Source of the DNA: an uncultured Bacilli bacterium | GTDB lineage: Bacteria; Bacillota_I; Bacilli_A; RF39; UBA660 | DNA: 7,633 bases | NCBI GenBank assembly: GCA_934098445.1 | Contig: CAKOOW010000050.1 | Coordinates: forward strand, 1 to 7,633 | Direction: 5' to 3' | Part shown: positions 1 through 5,472 of the stretch, one piece after another | Layout of the letters: each line of letters begins with the position of its first letter | How positions within the stretch are numbered: the stretch's first letter is position 1 | The notes under the pieces: generated by a model | Database searches by the model: none | Seen by the model: only the letters and a program-made list of their open reading frames with translations | What the model was told of the DNA's origin: nothing | Program-made: the position numbers and the translations under genes

Positions 1-1
1 G

Positions 2-232
2 TTTAACTTTGATATTTCTAGTTCCGTTTTAGATGCCGAGATTGGACAAGCTAAATATACTATTGATGTTAATTGGCCTTTTGAATCAGGAGATGATGCC
101 CTTGATACGAAATGGGGACATTTAGCTTATAATTATAAGAATCAGTATCCAGATAAGCCTAGTATTAAATTAGAAATAAAGATATTTATTTCCCAAGTAG
201 CGGATAATACAACTGATGATAGTACTAATTAA
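2..232 (+). CDS. 3' end of a TasA/SipW-dependent-type secreted surface protein (partial)
   Basis: An open frame enters from the left edge and ends at TAA 230-232, giving the last 76 residues; the start is outside the window. The visible part has a 'TIDVNWPFESG' stretch followed by 'DTKWG', 'AYNY' and 'PSIKLEIKIFISQ', then a short polar, Thr/Asp-rich tail. From memory, this WPFESG...DT.WG...P.I.L.I...Q pattern is typical of the C-terminal end of TasA/camelysin-like proteins that carry SipW-dependent signal peptides in low-GC Gram-positive bacteria. These are exported beta-sheet proteins that form fibres or a matrix on the cell surface. The signal peptide and core are not visible, so the family call rests on the tail only. 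The gene ends at a strong hairpin terminator and converges with the ABC importer operon. It could also be another secreted beta-sandwich protein. Confidence 0.55.
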   Translation, partial: FNFDISSSVLDAEIGQAKYTIDVNWPFESGDDALDTKWGHLAYNYKNQYPDKPSIKLEIKIFISQVADNTTDDSTN

Positions 233-234
233 TA

Positions 235-268
235 AAAAATATTGAGATTAACTAATCTCAATATTTTT
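235..268. terminator. Bidirectional intrinsic terminator between convergent genes
   Basis: A perfect 16-bp inverted repeat (235-250 and 253-268) flanks a 2-base centre. The arms begin with A-runs and end with T-runs, so either strand gives a hairpin followed by U-rich RNA. It lies just after the stop at 232 of the rightward gene and just beyond the stop at 284-286 of the leftward permease gene, as expected for a shared terminator of convergent transcription units. Confidence 0.85.
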
Positions 269-274
269 GGTATA

Positions 275-293
275 TAGAGCTTATTAAGCTCTA
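275..293. repeat. Short perfect inverted repeat at the permease stop codon
   Basis: Two 9-bp arms, TAGAGCTTA and TAAGCTCTA, flank a single base and cover the stop codon of the leftward permease gene. It may add to mRNA 3'-end stability or act with the stronger terminator next to it. No independent function is shown. Confidence 0.4.
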
Positions 294-1072
294 TTAAGCA
301 TTTTATTTTCTAAGATGGCCACTGGTTTATAAAAGATATAAGATAAGATAATTAAGACTACAACTCCAGTTAAGACTAAGTCTAAATTAAATACCTGCGT
401 TCCATAGATAATTAAATAGCCAATCCCTTCTTTACTGACTAGAAATTCTCCCATAATAACTCCAATAAAAGATAAAGATAGTCCTAACTTTATGGCAGAA
501 GATATGCTAGAGATACTACTAGGAATAATCAAGTAATAAAGAGTTTGCCATTTACTTGCTTTAAAACTTTTAAATAGTAGTAAATGATTTTTATTAACAC
601 TTAGCATCCCTGTATAAATAGTAACTAAACTGACGATGAGATTAATAAGTAACGCCATAATAATAACTGATTTAATATTAGCACCCCACCAAATTAAAAT
701 CAAAGGACCAATCGCCACTTTCGGTAGTGAGTTTAACATCGTAATAAAAGGATCTAAGACACGATAAATAGGTTTTACTAAATAGAATAGTGTTGCTAAT
801 AAAAGACTTATGATAAAACCTAGTCCAAAAGAAATTAAGACTTCTTTAGTCGTCGTAAATAAATGCTTAAAGAAGTTATGATTACTAATAAGACTAATTA
901 AAGTCTTAATGATTTTACTAGGACTAGAGAAGATAAAACTATTAATAATATTATATTTACTTAAGAACTCCCAAGTAATTAAGAAACTACTAATAATTAT
1001 TATTTGAATAATAAGTATCAAAAGATTATTTCTTTTTATTTTTCTTAAGTAAGCTCTTTGTTTAAAAGACAT
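284..1072 (-). CDS. ABC importer permease, SsuC/TauC/ThiX type (BPD_transp_1)
   Basis: This 262-residue membrane protein is the transmembrane channel subunit of a nutrient importer. After a basic N-terminus there are about six hydrophobic segments, roughly residues 16-36, 77-99, 117-130, 134-154, 195-215 and 231-250, matching the usual 250-270 residue single-domain permease. The cytoplasmic coupling loop is at about 165-186, reading 'FKSFKASKWQTLYYLIIP'. This matches the family pattern 'A-GASKWQ-----V-LP', although the Glu-Ala-Ala and the Gly of the loop are changed (S/K here). A stretch 'LNSLPKVAIGPLILIWWG' (113-130) is also characteristic. The start at 1072 overlaps the end of the ATPase gene by 11 bp and has an AAGGAG site about 10 bases upstream, so the two genes are co-transcribed and probably translationally coupled. 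The family includes sulfonate, nitrate, taurine and thiamine-precursor permeases; the substrate is not decidable here. Confidence 0.9.
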   Translation of the reverse strand: MSFKQRAYLRKIKRNNLLILIIQIIIISSFLITWEFLSKYNIINSFIFSSPSKIIKTLISLISNHNFFKHLFTTTKEVLISFGLGFIISLLLATLFYLVKPIYRVLDPFITMLNSLPKVAIGPLILIWWGANIKSVIIMALLINLIVSLVTIYTGMLSVNKNHLLLFKSFKASKWQTLYYLIIPSSISSISSAIKLGLSLSFIGVIMGEFLVSKEGIGYLIIYGTQVFNLDLVLTGVVVLIILSYIFYKPVAILENKMLNRA

Positions 1073-1808
1073 ATTCTTCTAACTCCTTCCAAATAATATC
1101 AAAGTATTCATTAAACTTAGGATCTTTTCTATTAAGAATAGGATTCTTAGGATTATTAAGTTTAATATCATAAATATTCTTAATAATAGCCGGTCTTTTC
1201 GATAGAACAATAACTTTATTAGAGGTTGCAATAGCTTCTCCGATATCATGAGTTACAATAATAGCTGTTTTTCCTAGGGATTTAATAATCTTATAGACAT
1301 CATTACTTACTTCTAAACGAGTTTGATAATCTAAGGCACTAAAAGGTTCATCAAGAAGTAAGATATCCGGATTAGTAGCAAGCGTTCTAATTAAAGCTAC
1401 TCTTTGACGCATTCCTCCTGATAAACTACTAGGATACTTATCTATAAATTCATCTAGATTATATTTGTGAATAAGACTCTTGGTAAAATTTATACTTTCT
1501 TTCGTAAGCGTCTTTGTTAATTTAAGTCCTAGAATAGCATTATCCCAGATAGTTAAGTAGGGTAAAAGACAATCTGTTTGTAGCATATAACCAATCTTTT
1601 TATTATGAGTATCTATAAGACCATCATAATCTTTATCCAGACCAGTTAAAATTGATAGAATAGTAGATTTACCACATCCTGAAGGACCTACTATAGCTAT
1701 AAAGTCTTTATCTTCGACATCAAAAGAAATATCTTGTAAGGCTAAAACTTCTCCTTTAAGAGTATGATATTCTTTACTTAAATTTTTAATCTCTAAAACT
1801 TTAGACAT
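1062..1808 (-). CDS. ABC importer ATP-binding protein, SsuB/TauB/ThiZ type
   Basis: This 248-residue cytoplasmic ATPase powers the importer encoded by its neighbours. All nucleotide-binding motifs are present: Walker A GPSGCGKST at residues 41-49, Q-loop Gln77, signature LSGGM at 129-133, Walker B ILLLDEP at 149-155, D-loop SALD at 157-160 and switch His187. The signature LSGGMRQRVALIR and the following FSALD are typical of the nitrate/sulfonate/taurine/thiamine-precursor ATPase group. Nothing looks damaged. The ATG is preceded by AAGGAA at 5 bases. The gene starts 19 bp after the stop of the substrate-binding protein gene and its 3' end overlaps the permease start, so the order is binding protein, ATPase, permease in one operon. 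Confidence 0.95.
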   Translation of the reverse strand: MSKVLEIKNLSKEYHTLKGEVLALQDISFDVEDKDFIAIVGPSGCGKSTILSILTGLDKDYDGLIDTHNKKIGYMLQTDCLLPYLTIWDNAILGLKLTKTLTKESINFTKSLIHKYNLDEFIDKYPSSLSGGMRQRVALIRTLATNPDILLLDEPFSALDYQTRLEVSNDVYKIIKSLGKTAIIVTHDIGEAIATSNKVIVLSKRPAIIKNIYDIKLNNPKNPILNRKDPKFNEYFDIIWKELEEYVF

Positions 1809-1827
1809 TATATTTCCTTAGAATTTA

Positions 1828-2808
1828 TTAATTATTATTAACAAGAATATTAAAATCTATTTTCTTTTCTATTAGGTTATTATCTAACATAACTTGTTCT
1901 AAATTCTGATAAGCTATCTCTTTAATATGAGTATCATTATACCAACAATCATAATCTTTATATCTTTTAATCATCGTAGTTAAATTATTAAGACTTTCAT
2001 CTTTAAATTGATTATGAATAATCTCTGCTACTACTTCTGGTTCGTTATTTTTAACAAATTCTAACCCCTTATTTAAGGCTTTCCTAAATCTATCAATTAT
2101 ATCTTTATTACTTTCGATATAACTTTTTCTTGCATAGTAAGTAGTATAGGGCATTTCACCTGAATATTCCCCAATACTAGCAACTACATATCCTAAGGAT
2201 TCTTTTTCTAATTTAGTTGCTGTAGGTTCAAAAAGATTAACATAATCACCCATCCCGCCAATAAATGATCCTGATAGAGCCGCAAATTCAACCGAATAGT
2301 TAAGATTTATTTTCTTACTATCAACATTCATTTTCTTAAGAGCATTTAAGAAATTTAAAGCTGGCATTCCTCCTTGACGCCCCACTAAAACCTCTTTACC
2401 ATATAACTTTTCTAAATTAAAGTTATCATCTTTAGAACGACTTAAAATAAATTGACCATCTCTTTTCGTAAGACCAGCAAAGTTAACTAAGTAATCATCC
2501 TCACCACCATTATAGACATAGACTGTACTTTCTAAACCAGCAAAACCAATATTAACATCATTAGATAAGACGGCTGCTGCTACCTTATCAGCCCCTGGTG
2601 TTAAGATTAGTTCAATGTCTAACCCTTCATCTTTAAAATAATTATTTTCTATAGCAACATACCAAGGAGCATAAAAGACAGAATGAGTTACTTCGGCTAC
2701 TTTCACTTTGGTTAAAGACTTATCTTCATCTTTCTTATTGTGAACACTAAGTAAGCTAATCATTAAAATTAATACTAAACATATGATAATACTAAATATT
2801 TTTTTCAT
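1828..2808 (-). CDS. NMT1/SsuA/ThiY-like substrate-binding protein of the ABC importer
   Basis: This 326-residue extracytoplasmic receptor delivers the ligand to the permease. Residues 4-22 form a hydrophobic N-terminal segment; the mature domain begins near 34 with 'VKVAEVTHSVFYAPWYVAIENNYFKDEGLDIEL', a classic NMT1/THI5-type opening in which the ligand pocket starts after the first strand. Other family-like stretches are 'VNIGFAGLEST' (85-95), 'GRQGGMPALNFL' (143-154), 'GDYVNLFEPTA' (187-197) and 'YTTYYARKSY' (221-230). There is no lipobox cysteine at the end of the hydrophobic segment (it reads LLSVHN; the only Cys nearby is residue 10), so the protein may be held by an uncleaved anchor rather than by lipid. 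The ATG has AAGGAG 6 bases upstream. Candidate ligands are a thiamine precursor, sulfonate or similar small molecule; no riboswitch supports a vitamin role. Confidence 0.85.
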   Translation of the reverse strand: MKKIFSIIICLVLILMISLLSVHNKKDEDKSLTKVKVAEVTHSVFYAPWYVAIENNYFKDEGLDIELILTPGADKVAAAVLSNDVNIGFAGLESTVYVYNGGEDDYLVNFAGLTKRDGQFILSRSKDDNFNLEKLYGKEVLVGRQGGMPALNFLNALKKMNVDSKKINLNYSVEFAALSGSFIGGMGDYVNLFEPTATKLEKESLGYVVASIGEYSGEMPYTTYYARKSYIESNKDIIDRFRKALNKGLEFVKNNEPEVVAEIIHNQFKDESLNNLTTMIKRYKDYDCWYNDTHIKEIAYQNLEQVMLDNNLIEKKIDFNILVNNN

Positions 2809-2814
2809 AATTCT

Positions 2815-2820
2815 CTCCTT
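2815..2820 (-). promoter_or_regulatory. Ribosome binding site of the importer operon
   Basis: AAGGAG on the minus strand lies 6 bases before the ATG at 2808. It supports this start for the substrate-binding protein gene. A TATACT sequence is present a short way upstream on the same strand, but it has no good -35 partner and would start the transcript almost at this site, so the promoter was not assigned. Confidence 0.7.
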
Positions 2821-2871
2821 ATAGATAGTATATGTTGATTATTAAAAAGTGGTACGAGGTATAGATATGAA

Positions 2872-2885
2872 CCAAGATTTCTTGG
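2872..2885. repeat. Small dyad CCAAGA-TT-TCTTGG upstream of the importer operon
   Basis: Two perfect 6-bp arms with a 2-base centre lie between the importer operon and the Rhs remnant. The flanks are also nearly symmetric (TATG ... CATA, with a one-base offset). It is placed where a repressor could control the leftward operon or where a weak hairpin could form. There is no T-run, so it is not a convincing terminator. Confidence 0.35.
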
Positions 2886-2900
2886 ACATAAGAAATATAT

Positions 2901-2936
2901 TTTTATACGATTTATTTAAATTATATGATATACTTT
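2901..2936 (+). repeat. 36-bp direct repeat, copy 1, with promoter-like content
   Basis: This segment matches 4593-4628 at 34 of 36 positions (mismatches at 2908 and 2933), including 24 identical bases in a row at 2909-2932. It contains TTTATA (2902-2907), a 16-base gap and TATGAT (2924-2929), a plausible -35/-10 pair. In this copy the ATG that opens the Rhs fragment (2925) lies inside the -10-like hexamer, so a transcript made from here could not use that ATG. Confidence 0.7.
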
Positions 2937-3206
2937 TTACGAGATGACAATAATAGTCTCTTAGGTTTTACTTATAATAATAAAACTTACTATTATAAGA
3001 AAAATGCTTTTGATGATATTATTGGTATCTATGATAGCAATTATAAAGAAGTATGTACCTATAGTTATGATGCTTATGGTAATATCTTGTCTATAAAAGA
3101 TAATAATGATAAAGATATAACTGATACTTCAAATGTTGCTCTAATAAAGCCATTTAGATATAGGTCATATTATTATGATACAGAGAGTTTGTATGATTTT
3201 ACTTAA
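2925..3206 (+). pseudogene. Rhs/YD-repeat core fragment (remnant of a polymorphic toxin protein)
   Basis: The 93 codons encode an Rhs core end without the rest of the protein. Visible are repeated Tyr-Asp units, the 'YSYDAYGNIL' motif at residues 46-55, and 'PFRYRSYYYDTES' at 76-88, which corresponds to the family hallmark N-PFRYRGYYYDTETGLYYL-SRYYDP. Here the hallmark breaks off: the text becomes SLYDFT and stops, so the rest of the core, the autoproteolysis motif and the toxin tip are missing from this ORF. Complete Rhs proteins are usually over a thousand residues; upstream a TAA at 2889-2891 closes the frame. The ATG at 2925 lies in a promoter-like repeat and has no ribosome binding site, so the fragment is probably not translated as such. 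I read it as a relic of a larger gene truncated at both ends. Confidence 0.8.
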
Positions 3207-3341
3207 TGGCAAAAGAATCCTGTTTGATTTGGAGCTTTGGCTAATAATTTTGAATATATTTTACAGTTTATAAATCTTATAAAGCCTTACGCTTGGAATG
3301 TTGATTTCATAGTTTTTTATTCAGAAAGTGTTGATAATTGA
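3207..3341 (+). pseudogene. Continuation of the Rhs frame: decayed C-terminal tail
   Basis: In the same frame as the Rhs fragment, translation past TAA 3204-3206 gives 'WQKNPV', a TGA at 3225-3227, then 37 open codons beginning 'FGALANNFEYILQF', ending at TGA 3339-3341. That TGA overlaps the ATG of the next gene as TGATG (3339-3343), the arrangement of a translationally coupled gene pair. The fact that this frame, and not another, ends exactly at the next start suggests it is the true old end of the Rhs toxin gene, after an internal deletion and two stop mutations. The toxin activity cannot be recognised from what is left. Confidence 0.5.
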
Positions 3342-3778
3342 TGAAAAAAATATTGTTTTTAGAATTTATTTTAGTATTAATAATAGCTTTCATAATATTT
3401 CAAAATAATAATTTAGTAAATTTAAACTTTGACAATGAAATTAGAATAAAAAGCCCCAAAACAGAGAAGTTGATTTTTCAGACTCCAAATGCTTTTAGGT
3501 ATGCCGACGAATTTTATATTTTTGATTATAATAAGTCAGATAGTAATGATATTATAAAACAATTAAACCATGATGATTTGAAGCATTTAGAGAATCAAAT
3601 TTTAGTTTGTAAAAGGAATTATAATTCGAAGTATTATCATTTGTTTGAAGAAAATTTTCCTAAAGAAATAAATGAAAATTTATATTACAAAATTAAGAAT
3701 ACGAGAAAAGGTAATTTAATATTAGTCTATGATTCTAGCAGTTACAAGTTATACTATATTCGATGCTATTTTAAATAA
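3341..3778 (+). CDS. Small membrane-anchored protein, candidate Rhs immunity protein, probably frameshifted
   Basis: The ATG at 3341 is preferred over an in-frame TTG at 3338. It overlaps the stop of the Rhs frame (TGATG) and has only a weak AAAGTG upstream, as in coupled genes. The product is 145 residues: a Lys-containing start, one hydrophobic segment at about 4-20, then a polar domain rich in Asn, Tyr and Lys ('FRYADEFYIFDYNKSD', 'LYYKIKNTRKGNLILVYDSSSY'). I do not recognise a family. Its position directly after an Rhs toxin end is the usual place of the cognate immunity gene, and a membrane anchor fits protection against a membrane-active or periplasmic toxin. The last residues 'KLYYIRCYFK' probably arise from a frameshift, because another frame continues with protein-like sequence to 3854. 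It may therefore be inactive or altered. Confidence 0.55.
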   Translation: MKKILFLEFILVLIIAFIIFQNNNLVNLNFDNEIRIKSPKTEKLIFQTPNAFRYADEFYIFDYNKSDSNDIIKQLNHDDLKHLENQILVCKRNYNSKYYHLFEENFPKEINENLYYKIKNTRKGNLILVYDSSSYKLYYIRCYFK

Positions 3779-3854
3779 GAAGCATAAAAACAAATTTGTT
3801 AATGCTAAAAATATCTATGGTGAAGAAATCAAAGTTGGGAAGATAGAATGGTAA
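3726..3854 (+). pseudogene. Out-of-frame tail of the 3341 gene
   Basis: In the third frame relative to the 3341 gene, an open stretch runs to TAA 3852-3854. It reads 'SYTIFDAILNKKHK', then 'NKFVNAKNIYGEEIKVGKIEW'. It has no ribosome binding site of its own, and it looks like a normal C-terminus rather than noise. Removing one base at about 3745-3755 would join it to the upstream product, giving a protein of about 170 residues. The joined frame would end with ATGGTAA (3848-3854), overlapping the next gene's start. This supports an old coupled operon and a recent frameshift. Confidence 0.45.
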
Positions 3855-4540
3855 AAGATGTTGATAAATTAAAAATGGAAAATTGGGTAGTTGGTGATAC
3901 GTTTGCTTGGAAAATAAAAAGTGACAAATATCCAGAATATAATGGAAAATATCTAATATTTAATATGATGTCTTTTGATGAGAAAAAGATTTCAAGACAA
4001 GAAAAAGCTTTTAGAGTTAAAATAACCAAGGATAACAATATTCCAAAGAGCCTTGATGATTTAAATAAATTAAAATATATAGTTGGTGTTTCTACTTCAT
4101 ATAATTATTGTAATCCAAGGGTTGTAAAACAAGTACCAGATGAATATGGCTTTCTTTATGATTATACTTATGTTATCCATTTTCAAAGAAAAGACGTCTT
4201 AAGTAATTTTATATATATTGGAAATTATGAAATGCAAACAGACTCAAATGAATTTCACTGTTATGACGGATTTCCTGGATATGCGTACTGCTATTATGAA
4301 TATGCTCAAGATTATATTATAGATAAATATGAACGGTACAATCTAAAAAAAGGAAATGATTACACCGAGGAAGGCAATTACAAAGCTCATAATTATTATT
4401 TTGAACTCTTAAAAGTATTTGATGATGTTAAGAAAAGAAGTGATGAATATTTTAAAGAACACACCATAAATTCTGAAAACAATAAGAAAAAACATAGAGA
4501 TACTCTTACTTATGTAGGACCAGATAAAGAAGAAAAATAA
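3848..4540 (+). CDS. Soluble hypothetical protein, possible Imm26-like immunity protein
   Basis: This 230-residue protein has no membrane segment or signal, so it should be cytoplasmic. Near the start 'NWVVGDTFAWKI' followed by 'YNGKYLIFNM' (12-40) resembles the opening of Imm26-type immunity proteins, which begin with a G-D-x-F-A strand and then a G-x-Y/R strand. 'AFRVKITKDNNIPKSLDDLNKLKYI' (54-78) is a beta strand followed by a helix. The middle is rich in Tyr and has Cys 88, 138 and 148; the last 40 residues are Lys/Glu-rich and probably flexible. The start at 3848 has only a poor ribosome binding site and overlaps the restored stop of the upstream gene, suggesting coupling; an ATG at 3875 is less likely. 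The gene ends before a terminator. The Imm26 suggestion comes from memory of the motif and is tentative; a general helper protein of an Rhs island is the alternative. Confidence 0.6.
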   Translation: MVKDVDKLKMENWVVGDTFAWKIKSDKYPEYNGKYLIFNMMSFDEKKISRQEKAFRVKITKDNNIPKSLDDLNKLKYIVGVSTSYNYCNPRVVKQVPDEYGFLYDYTYVIHFQRKDVLSNFIYIGNYEMQTDSNEFHCYDGFPGYAYCYYEYAQDYIIDKYERYNLKKGNDYTEEGNYKAHNYYFELLKVFDDVKKRSDEYFKEHTINSENNKKKHRDTLTYVGPDKEEK

Positions 4541-4556
4541 TAGTATATAGAAACAT

Positions 4557-4596
4557 AAAAAGCTTTATTTCATATTAGTTGATTTAAGCTTTTTTT
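4557..4596 (+). terminator. Intrinsic terminator after the 3848-4540 gene
   Basis: The arms AAAAAGCTT (4557-4565) and AAGCTTTTT (4586-4594) form a 9-bp stem around a 20-base loop, followed by more T residues. It lies 16 bases after the stop and closes the Rhs-remnant operon. The second 36-bp repeat begins inside its T-run. Confidence 0.7.
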
Positions 4597-4628
4597 ATAT
4601 GATTTATTTAAATTATATGATATAGTTT
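4593..4628 (+). repeat. 36-bp direct repeat, copy 2: probable promoter of the first paralog
   Basis: It matches 2901-2936 at 34 of 36 positions. TTTATA (4594-4599), a 16-base gap and TATGAT (4616-4621) form a promoter-like pair, placing a transcript start at about 4628, 30 bases before the likely ATG at 4658. The repeat directly overlaps the end of the preceding terminator, a compact stop-start arrangement. Confidence 0.65.
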
Positions 4629-4657
4629 AGTTAGATAAATAAAGGATGGTTAATTAT

Positions 4658-5359
4658 ATGAAAAAAGATTATTCGCTATTTGCTATTATTTTATGCATTA
4701 TATATTGGTTAAATAGAATTACTATGACTGTAATAAATTTTCCGTCTGTTACAATTGGTGGATTACAAGTTGCAGATGTACTCGCTTCTATTGTAACTGT
4801 GATATCTCTAAGTTGGTTTTTTTCTAATAGATTTCTAACTAGAAAACAAAGAAAATGGTTGAAAATAGCATATCCATTAACGATTATATTTGGTGTTTCT
4901 TTTGAAGTTATTGTTTCTGCTTTTAGAAAATTTGATAATGCCCTAGACATGTGTAAATACAATGAACAATGTAAAGAAGGTACTATTTTTTATAATACAG
5001 AAAATGAATATATATTTTTTCACAAGCTTTATATTTCTTACTTTAAATTAGAAAATAATTATTGGGATTATGACTATCAACGGTACTATGAAACATATTT
5101 ATATAACGATGATAATTATGATGTTTATGCTTACAAATTAACAGAGGAAAAATATTTTATTAGTGTTAAAATAATTGGGAATGGTAAAATAGATGATATA
5201 GAAGATAATACGGATAAAGATTTTGAAATGCTAAAAGTGGCATACGATCCGAATTATGAAATTCATAATTTTTATGGTAAAATTGTTGATGATTTTGCTA
5301 GTTATGAATTAAAAATCAATGGTGAAAAAATTGGGTTTAAAGAAAAGAAACAAAATTAG
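4658..5359 (+). CDS. Three-TM membrane protein with CX5C pair, paralog 1 (candidate orphan immunity protein)
   Basis: The first possible ATG is 4646, but it sits directly on AAAGG; the ATG at 4658 has AAGGATGG 8 bases upstream and gives a more normal start (MKKDYSLFA), so 4658 is chosen. Numbered from it, the product is 233 residues, with hydrophobic segments at about 6-26, 36-56 and 67-87. A Cys-X5-Cys pair follows (99 and 105), then a polar Tyr/Asp-rich domain of about 125 residues, probably outside the membrane. The C-terminal part reads 'DNTDKDFEMLKVAYDPNYEI', then 'YGKIVDDF' and 'YELKINGEK'. The next gene (5473) has the same layout and the same C-terminal pattern, so the two are tandem paralogs. 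I do not recognise the family. The site after an Rhs remnant, small size and tandem copies fit membrane-bound immunity proteins; this is inference. Confidence 0.7.
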   Translation: MKKDYSLFAIILCIIYWLNRITMTVINFPSVTIGGLQVADVLASIVTVISLSWFFSNRFLTRKQRKWLKIAYPLTIIFGVSFEVIVSAFRKFDNALDMCKYNEQCKEGTIFYNTENEYIFFHKLYISYFKLENNYWDYDYQRYYETYLYNDDNYDVYAYKLTEEKYFISVKIIGNGKIDDIEDNTDKDFEMLKVAYDPNYEIHNFYGKIVDDFASYELKINGEKIGFKEKKQN

Positions 5360-5367
5360 TTATATAT

Positions 5368-5406
5368 AAAAGAAACTTTATTTTATATTTGTATAAAGTC
5401 TCTTTT
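5368..5406 (+). terminator. Intrinsic terminator after paralog 1
   Basis: A stem with one mismatch (arms 5368-5381 and 5393-5406, core ACTTTAT/ATAAAGT) encloses an 11-base loop and ends in a T-run, 8 bases after the stop. The core resembles the terminator after paralog 2, as if the hairpin was duplicated along with the gene. Confidence 0.75.
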
Positions 5407-5435
5407 TGACAAGAAATTTCTGGAAATAGTAATTC
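5406..5435 (+). promoter_or_regulatory. Possible promoter of paralog 2
   Basis: A perfect -35 hexamer TTGACA is present at 5406-5411, overlapping the end of the preceding terminator. The best -10 candidate is TAATTC at 5430-5435 after 18 bases, which is weak. The gene begins at 5473, so the leader would be about 30 bases. Confidence 0.4.
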
Positions 5436-5472
5436 TATTTTTTAAATTGATAAAAAGGAGTTAAAATAATTT

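Noticed and set aside
2809..2924. TPP or other known riboswitch ahead of the importer operon
   Set aside because: The leader is short and lacks the recognisable conserved elements on the minus strand.
3338..3340. TTG start one codon before the ATG at 3341
   Set aside because: The ATG fits the TGATG overlap with the Rhs frame and gives an ordinary MKK start; the TTG adds nothing.
3207..3341. UGA read as tryptophan (Mycoplasma code), giving 'NPVWFGALANN'
   Set aside because: The neighbouring conserved genes encode tryptophan with TGG at ordinary frequency, and a TAA also interrupts the frame at 3204. Mutation of a relic is simpler.
3829..4038. 69-codon minus-strand ORF
   Set aside because: It lies wholly opposite the 3848-4540 gene, has no ribosome binding site, and its translation is a low-complexity Leu/Ser/Phe shadow of the AT-rich opposite strand.
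4669..4962. 97-codon minus-strand ORF
   Set aside because: It lies opposite the membrane-segment region of paralog 1, which has a clear homolog next door; the reverse frame shows no motif or start signal.
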